From an uncultured Sphaerochaeta sp. (GTDB lineage Bacteria > Spirochaetota > Spirochaetia > Sphaerochaetales > Sphaerochaetaceae), in assembly GCF_963666015.1 (NCBI RefSeq), contig NZ_OY762555.1, forward strand, positions 2,852,001-2,916,000: DNA of 64,000 nt, read 5' to 3'. Shown here piece after piece: positions 63,420 to 64,000 of the stretch. How positions within the stretch are numbered: the first letter of the stretch is position 1; the number at the start of each line of letters is the position of its first letter. The notes beneath the pieces were generated by a model. It was not told the DNA's origin, made no database searches, and worked only from the letters and a program-made list of their open reading frames with translations. The position numbers were made by a program, and so were the translations under genes.

Positions 63420-64000
63420 TTAGTACTTTCCGTACAGTGGTCCGAAGGTGGAGCAGGCACGATAGTCAGCTCCTTCCTTGTCCATGCCAAGCATTGACCA
63501 TGCACTGGGACGGAAGATCTTATCATCTTCAACATTGTGCATGCATACAGGGATGCGGAGCATTGCACAGAGTGAGATGATATCAGCCCCAAAGTGTCCA
63601 TAGCTCAGTGCTCCGTGGTTAGCTCCCCAGTTTGCCATGACAGAGTAAACGTCCTTGAAGGGACCTTCCTTGCCATTGGTTCTGGGTACGAACCAGGTGG
63701 TTGGCCAAGTCTGGTCGGTACGCTTGTTGATGACATCAAAGACATTTTCCGGTACCTCGCAGGTCCAGCCTTCTGCAAGCTGCAGTACAGGCCCAACGCC
63801 CTTGACTGTATTGATTCTCACCATGGTCAGCGGCATGCCACCTTCACTGAGGAAGGTTGAGCTATAACCACCACCGCGGAAGTAACCACCGTTGGCGACG
63901 CTGAAGCGGGTGTTCTCGAGGGTCTTCTTTACATCTTCCTCTGTAATCTCCCAATAAGGTTTCATCTCGCTTTCGCCTTTCTCGTTCTTCATCTGACCAG
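63420..64000 (-). CDS. fucI: L-fucose isomerase, C-terminal part; 5' end outside window
   Basis: About 193 visible residues, open to the window edge. The sequence matches the FucI C-terminus: [11 protein letters not shown], the [11 protein letters not shown] block, [58 protein letters not shown] (metal-ligand His region), [19 protein letters not shown] and a YRAC..GPLYG end. It converts L-fucose to L-fuculose (also D-arabinose). This is a second member of the superfamily found in this window, much closer to classical FucI than the sulfoquinovose isomerase candidate. The in-frame ATG at 63992 is internal. Confidence 0.95.
   Translation of the reverse strand, partial: GQMKNEKGESEMKPYWEITEEDVKKTLENTRFSVANGGYFRGGGYSSTFLSEGGMPLTMVRINTVKGVGPVLQLAEGWTCEVPENVFDVINKRTDQTWPTTWFVPRTNGKEGPFKDVYSVMANWGANHGALSYGHFGADIISLCAMLRIPVCMHNVEDDKIFRPSAWSMLGMDKEGADYRACSTFGPLYGKY

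Overview
The window looks like chromosomal DNA of a free-living or gut-associated fermentative spirochaete, most plausibly Sphaerochaeta or a close relative. This is an inference from gene content: a mitochondrial-type EF-G (spdEFG1 type), an [FeFe]-hydrogenase-like sensor cluster, many sugar and sugar-acid catabolic genes, and tightly packed genes with 1-26 bp overlaps and roughly 50% GC. No rRNA, tRNA or CRISPR array was seen.

Layout. 1-3760: the 3' part of an M16C metalloprotease, then a leftward trio (DRTGG protein, anti-sigma-type ATPase, H-cluster Fe-S protein) resembling hydrogenase-sensing modules. 3881-10526: a rightward operon glpK-cdaA-ybbR-acpS-truA-udg-priA. 10635-17131: a second rightward operon def-fmt-patatin/barrel-radical SAM-VanZ-fumarase alpha/beta. 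17308-21893: an FKBP lipoprotein, a HAD phosphatase, a DUF308 membrane protein, and a leftward HIT / Cys-rich / coiled-coil lipoprotein group. 22155-25116: EF-G and a KaiC/RecA-like P-loop protein, ending in two strong terminator hairpins.

25201-30102 is a nested mobile element. A group IIC intron sits directly behind the second terminator hairpin, and its reverse transcriptase is split by an IS66-family insertion of 2975 bp with perfect 23-bp terminal inverted repeats and an 8-bp target duplication.

30102-42831 is the most interesting locus: a complete-looking sulfoquinovose (SQ) catabolic cluster of the sulfo-transketolase type. The leftward operon encodes a split transketolase, an RpiB/LacAB-family isomerase, an iron-type alcohol dehydrogenase, a TauE/SafE exporter and a DUF4867 protein. 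The rightward genes encode a ROK repressor, an L-fucose-isomerase-family enzyme, a sugar ABC transporter without its ATPase, and a GH31 sulfoquinovosidase that retains the sulfonate-binding Arg-x-x-Trp and both catalytic Asp residues. Two copies of one palindrome (TAGTTACTT-N5-AAGTAACTA) lie over the promoters on either side of the repressor gene. Predicted flow: SQ-glycoside import, hydrolysis to SQ, isomerisation to sulfofructose, two transketolase rounds with an isomerisation between them giving sulfoacetaldehyde, reduction to isethionate, then export.

42803-64000: a secreted or anchored DNA/RNA nuclease, a nitroreductase, lrgAB, a YitT protein, a glucuronate branch (uxuA-gntR-uxuB), a divergent NagB homologue, a UPF0158-GNAT fusion, enolase, an S66 peptidase, a CPBP protease, addB-addA with a YiaK-like reductase, a DUF4153-like membrane protein, and the 3' part of fucI running off the window. 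Several genes (3759, 10635, 51721, 55120) have a -10-like hexamer 6-8 nt before the start codon and no Shine-Dalgarno, which suggests leaderless transcripts.
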